From positions 992,001 through 1,056,000 of the forward strand of contig NZ_CP043633.1 of NCBI RefSeq assembly GCF_012974865.1: 64,000 bases of DNA, read 5' to 3'. Shown piece by piece: positions 61,886 through 64,000 of this stretch (within the stretch, counting starts at the first letter, position 1; the number at the start of each line of letters is the position of its first letter). The notes beneath the pieces were generated by a model. The model made no database searches, was not told the DNA's origin, and saw nothing but the letters and a program-made list of their open reading frames with translations. The DNA is from Nonlabens sp. Ci31 (lineage in GTDB: Bacteria; Bacteroidota; Bacteroidia; Flavobacteriales; Flavobacteriaceae). The position numbers and the translations under genes were made by a program.

Positions 61886-62752
61886 GTGAGACTATGTTTT
61901 ATTTTGACCTGCTTCTTGATCATTTCATGTTCAAGTGATAATCTCCAAAAAAGATCAGGTGGTTTAATATCAATTACTTATACCAGTGGTTCAAGCATTC
62001 CATTTGATGTAGATGGCAAATTCACAGGTATTTATGATGCAAATGGAACAATAGTAAAACAAGTATCTTATGATAATCAAAATAGAGTCATTACTCTAGA
62101 AGATTTTACCGCGGGAATTACTTGTAACATTATATATCACAGTAATGGACTCATTGACACTTTTTACGGAGCAAGTCTAAGTTATAATATGGATTTTGAT
62201 TCTTATAAAAATCTGTACCGTTATGATGAAGAGTTAAGTGATCCTAATCGTGCTTGGTACGAAACTAGAGGTCACTATTTTACAAATACGTAAGATTCTG
62301 ATGCTATTTCTAATTATGAAGATAGAGCTAATATGACTACAATAGATCTTGTTCAGAATACAACAACTATAAATTTACAACTTTTAACGCATAGATATTA
62401 CACAAAAGGAGTAGGCGACATAACTAGCTTATCTGTTGAGAATAGTTCTTTTAATTATAATTATACCAGCAGTATAAATCCAGCATATCAGGAAATGACA
62501 AACATTAAAGATATAGTAGCCTTTGTGGAAGACAGGAACAATATAGAGCTAGAACAGTTTATTTTACCGATACTTATGCTTAGTTCAAATTTAATAAACG
62601 ATACTTATGAATTAAGTGGCCCACCAGGAACGAGTACATACTTTTATGATTTTGATTCTCAAAATAGACTGTCCACTAGTTATTTAGAGTATACCGAATC
62701 TAATACGTTCCTAACGCCTAGAAGTATTTTAGCTACATATGATTACTTTTAA
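61886..62752 (+). pseudogene. Lipoprotein gene interrupted by one in-frame stop codon
   Basis: Two open stretches, 61886-62293 (135 aa) and 62333-62752 (139 aa), are in the same frame and separated only by a TAA at 62291-62293 and 13 sense codons. Joined, they give about 287 residues. There is a lipobox leader ('MRLCFILTCFLIISC', Cys15), then Tyr/Asn/Asp-rich beta segments ('GKFTGIYDANGTIVKQVSYD', 'QNRVITLEDF') similar to RHS-like or YD-type lipoproteins of Bacteroidota. The second part alone has no leader, so a functional secreted product needs read-through. The function is unknown. Confidence 0.75.
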
Positions 62753-62840
62753 TTTATATGTAAAAGTCTACATCTCTTGAGTTGTTTAATAACAACCAGG
62801 TCTTAAATAGCGTTTAATTAAAAGACCAAAAATTCCAAGA

Positions 62841-62872
62841 CAAATACTTGGCATATCGGTTATCGAAAAAGT
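62841..62872 (+). repeat. Right copy of imperfect direct repeat
   Basis: Pairs with 61790-61820; both face the same way and bracket the broken lipoprotein gene. Confidence 0.7.
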
Positions 62873-62891
62873 CTAATTTCAAAACATTTAC

Positions 62892-62927
62892 ATTTATATG
62901 TGCGGACTTAGATCCGCACATATAAAT
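62892..62927. repeat. Perfect 15-bp hairpin (terminator or REP-like)
   Basis: Arms 62892-62906 and 62913-62927 with a 6-nt loop; the GC-rich top (GTGCGGA) and AT-rich base lack a long T tract. It could end the lipoprotein mRNA or be a dispersed REP-type element. Confidence 0.7.
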
Positions 62928-63130
62928 AATTTAGAAGGTTTAAAAAGGTTTTCTCGTCCCGTTTCTAGCACCGTTTTACCTTTCCGACCAAATTTCCGTA
63001 AACTCCAATTTGCCCACCTTTCCTTTAATAAGGAAAGGAGCTACTGGTTTTTTGGTTCATTAAAAAATTTATTACGATCGAATCAAAGGAGGAGGCTATC
63101 GAAATCGGCACAATTTGAAGATTGAACTGG

Positions 63131-63733
63131 TTAAACAGCCTTCAACATTTCCATAAGATCCTGCTCGGTATCTATTCCTTTATCCTTGTTGTACCAATTC
63201 TGAAGCACTTGTTTAAATTCTGGTAAAAGTTCGCCTTTCGAGGCTTTTTCTTCAGCGACTAACTGTGTGGCTTTAGTAGGTCGTGGCCCCCAAGTGGTAA
63301 TAGGTAGGTCCGTATTCTTGTCTATTAAAAGAAGCTTTGCTATGGAGCGAGCGCCATTTGTTAGAAAGTGATCCATCAACAATGGGTTTTCATCTCTTAG
63401 GACCACTTTAAAATCGATTCCAGCGGCTTCGGCAACTTTGTTCATCATGGGCATGGTTTGAGCCGCATCACCACACCAACTTTCGGTAATGATGAGAAAA
63501 TAAACCTCTTTATGAAAAGCACTTAAAAATTCTTGGTGCTTTGTTAAGAGCTTCAAAGTTTTATCCAATCGCTTCATGCGTTGATTATTGAGTGCTGTAT
63601 ATTCTGCTAGGGCTTCTGTAACCTCGTCGCCGCTATTAGTTCCATTTACGGTATGTGCTTCTACAAAAGCTCTATATTGTTGGTAAGAGATAGCTTGATC
63701 TACTGCTGCTTTAATGATTTGTTGTAATTCCAT
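63131..63733 (-). CDS. Thioredoxin-family protein
   Basis: The 200-aa protein has an N-terminal helical segment (about 1-75), then a thioredoxin fold ('VYFLIITESWCGDAAQTMPMM', partly quoted, about 76-97). The site CGDA has only the first cysteine, so it is not a classical dithiol oxidoreductase. 'NGARSIAKLLLIDKNTDLP' follows, corresponding to the cis-Pro region of the fold, and 'WGPRP' next. No signal peptide is seen, so it is cytoplasmic. This type of protein is common in Flavobacteriaceae with unknown partner. A promoter box abuts the ATG. Confidence 0.82.
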   Translation of the reverse strand: MELQQIIKAAVDQAISYQQYRAFVEAHTVNGTNSGDEVTEALAEYTALNNQRMKRLDKTLKLLTKHQEFLSAFHKEVYFLIITESWCGDAAQTMPMMNKVAEAAGIDFKVVLRDENPLLMDHFLTNGARSIAKLLLIDKNTDLPITTWGPRPTKATQLVAEEKASKGELLPEFKQVLQNWYNKDKGIDTEQDLMEMLKAV

Positions 63734-63737
63734 AAGG

Positions 63738-63745
63738 CAAAAATA
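63738..63745 (-). promoter_or_regulatory. -7 box of thioredoxin-family gene (TATTTTTG), 4 nt from ATG
   Basis: Match to TAnnTTTG directly before the start codon. Confidence 0.45.
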
Positions 63746-63780
63746 TACACATCTGCACCGTTGATTGAGATAAAATAGTC

Positions 63781-64000
63781 CTAATTTCTAGTCCATTTTT
63801 CCTTAAAAGACCCGATAGGCTGTTGCAGTAACTCTAAAGTAACCTCATAAATGGGCTTTTTCTGCATTTTAGCTTTTAGATAGGCATAAAAGCTCATGAC
63901 AAAAATATCCTCTCGAGCGGCAGTTTTCCATTCAAAGGCTTGTTGCACCTTATTTTGAAAACTCTCCTCAGTAATCTCATAAGGATGATCGTAATGTCTT
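63781..64000 (-). CDS. C-terminal part of an unidentified protein (cut by window edge)
   Basis: The minus strand is open from the window edge to a TAG at 63783-63781, giving about 72 residues. It contains 'FEWKTAAREDIFVMSFYAYL' and ends 'GSFKEKWTRN'. I do not recognise the family. It lies 48 bp upstream of the thioredoxin-family gene, which has its own promoter box. Confidence 0.65.
   Translation of the reverse strand, partial: RHYDHPYEITEESFQNKVQQAFEWKTAAREDIFVMSFYAYLKAKMQKKPIYEVTLELLQQPIGSFKEKWTRN

Larger units (their letters stand above)
62753..63130. other. Intergenic region with hairpins
   Basis: No gene supported. It contains the right copy of the direct repeat (62841-62872), a 15-bp perfect hairpin (62892-62927) and a 9-bp perfect hairpin (63017-63038, CCTTTCCTT and complement). 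Confidence 0.55.

Noticed and set aside
62898..63125. A 75-codon frame after the broken lipoprotein gene
   Set aside because: It begins inside a hairpin, crosses a second perfect hairpin and has Arg/Ser/Phe-rich composition typical of non-coding sequence.

Overview
The window is chromosomal DNA from a low-GC Bacteroidota bacterium, most likely a marine member of Flavobacteriaceae. The support is a SusC/SusD pair with PKD lipoproteins, GLPGLI proteins, a protein ending in a type IX secretion (T9SS) sorting tail, and promoter boxes of the form TAnnTTTG instead of E. coli-type -10 boxes. Shine-Dalgarno motifs are largely absent, and the tRNA does not encode CCA. The genus cannot be settled from sequence reading alone. 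A 16-bp palindrome, CGCTTTCGCGAAAGCG, occurs eight times exactly plus several near copies, mostly inside genes.

Layout. 1-4.4 kb: a truncated aminotransferase and sdhC-sdhA-sdhB (succinate dehydrogenase), with sdhB set apart by 417 bp. 4.7-11.8 kb: a polysaccharide-utilisation-type operon (SusC, SusD, two PKD lipoproteins) without any glycoside hydrolase. 12.6-17.0 kb: an envelope O-acylation cassette (two SGNH proteins, one carrying LysM, and an MBOAT acyltransferase). 17.3-27.5 kb: a lipoprotein, HemW, two class-A-beta-lactamase-like serine hydrolases, a nucleotide-transporter-like protein with HEAT repeats, and an apparently exported PEP-synthase-like protein. 27.7-34.6 kb: a TonB-receptor-like barrel, two GLPGLI proteins and a two-component system. 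34.8-42.4 kb: housekeeping genes (deoxynucleoside kinase, TrpS, PlsC, RecA) around a sigma factor/anti-sigma-like barrel operon. 42.5-49.1 kb: a frameshifted T9SS cargo gene, TrhO, DusB, a LolC/E-type permease, RbfA and methylmalonyl-CoA epimerase.

49.2-50.9 kb: a tRNA(CAU) whose 3' end is copied in a tandem array of 124-bp units, an unknown secreted protein, and an XRE/S24-like regulator. This looks like an old integration site.

51.3-61.6 kb is the most interesting part. It is a one-directional run of a YbjN-like protein, a PspA/IM30-like protein, a Zn-ribbon protein, a YqiJ/NfeD-like membrane protein, a YqiK-type flotillin, a REP-associated tyrosine transposase (RAYT) and a 1743-aa AAA ATPase. 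It is probably a membrane-stress or membrane-remodelling module. The RAYT ends inside the ATPase start codon region, and a REP-like hairpin next to it has expanded into eleven translated heptads at the ATPase N-terminus.

61.9-64 kb: a lipoprotein gene broken by one in-frame stop and bracketed by imperfect direct repeats, a thioredoxin-fold protein, and a truncated gene at the edge.
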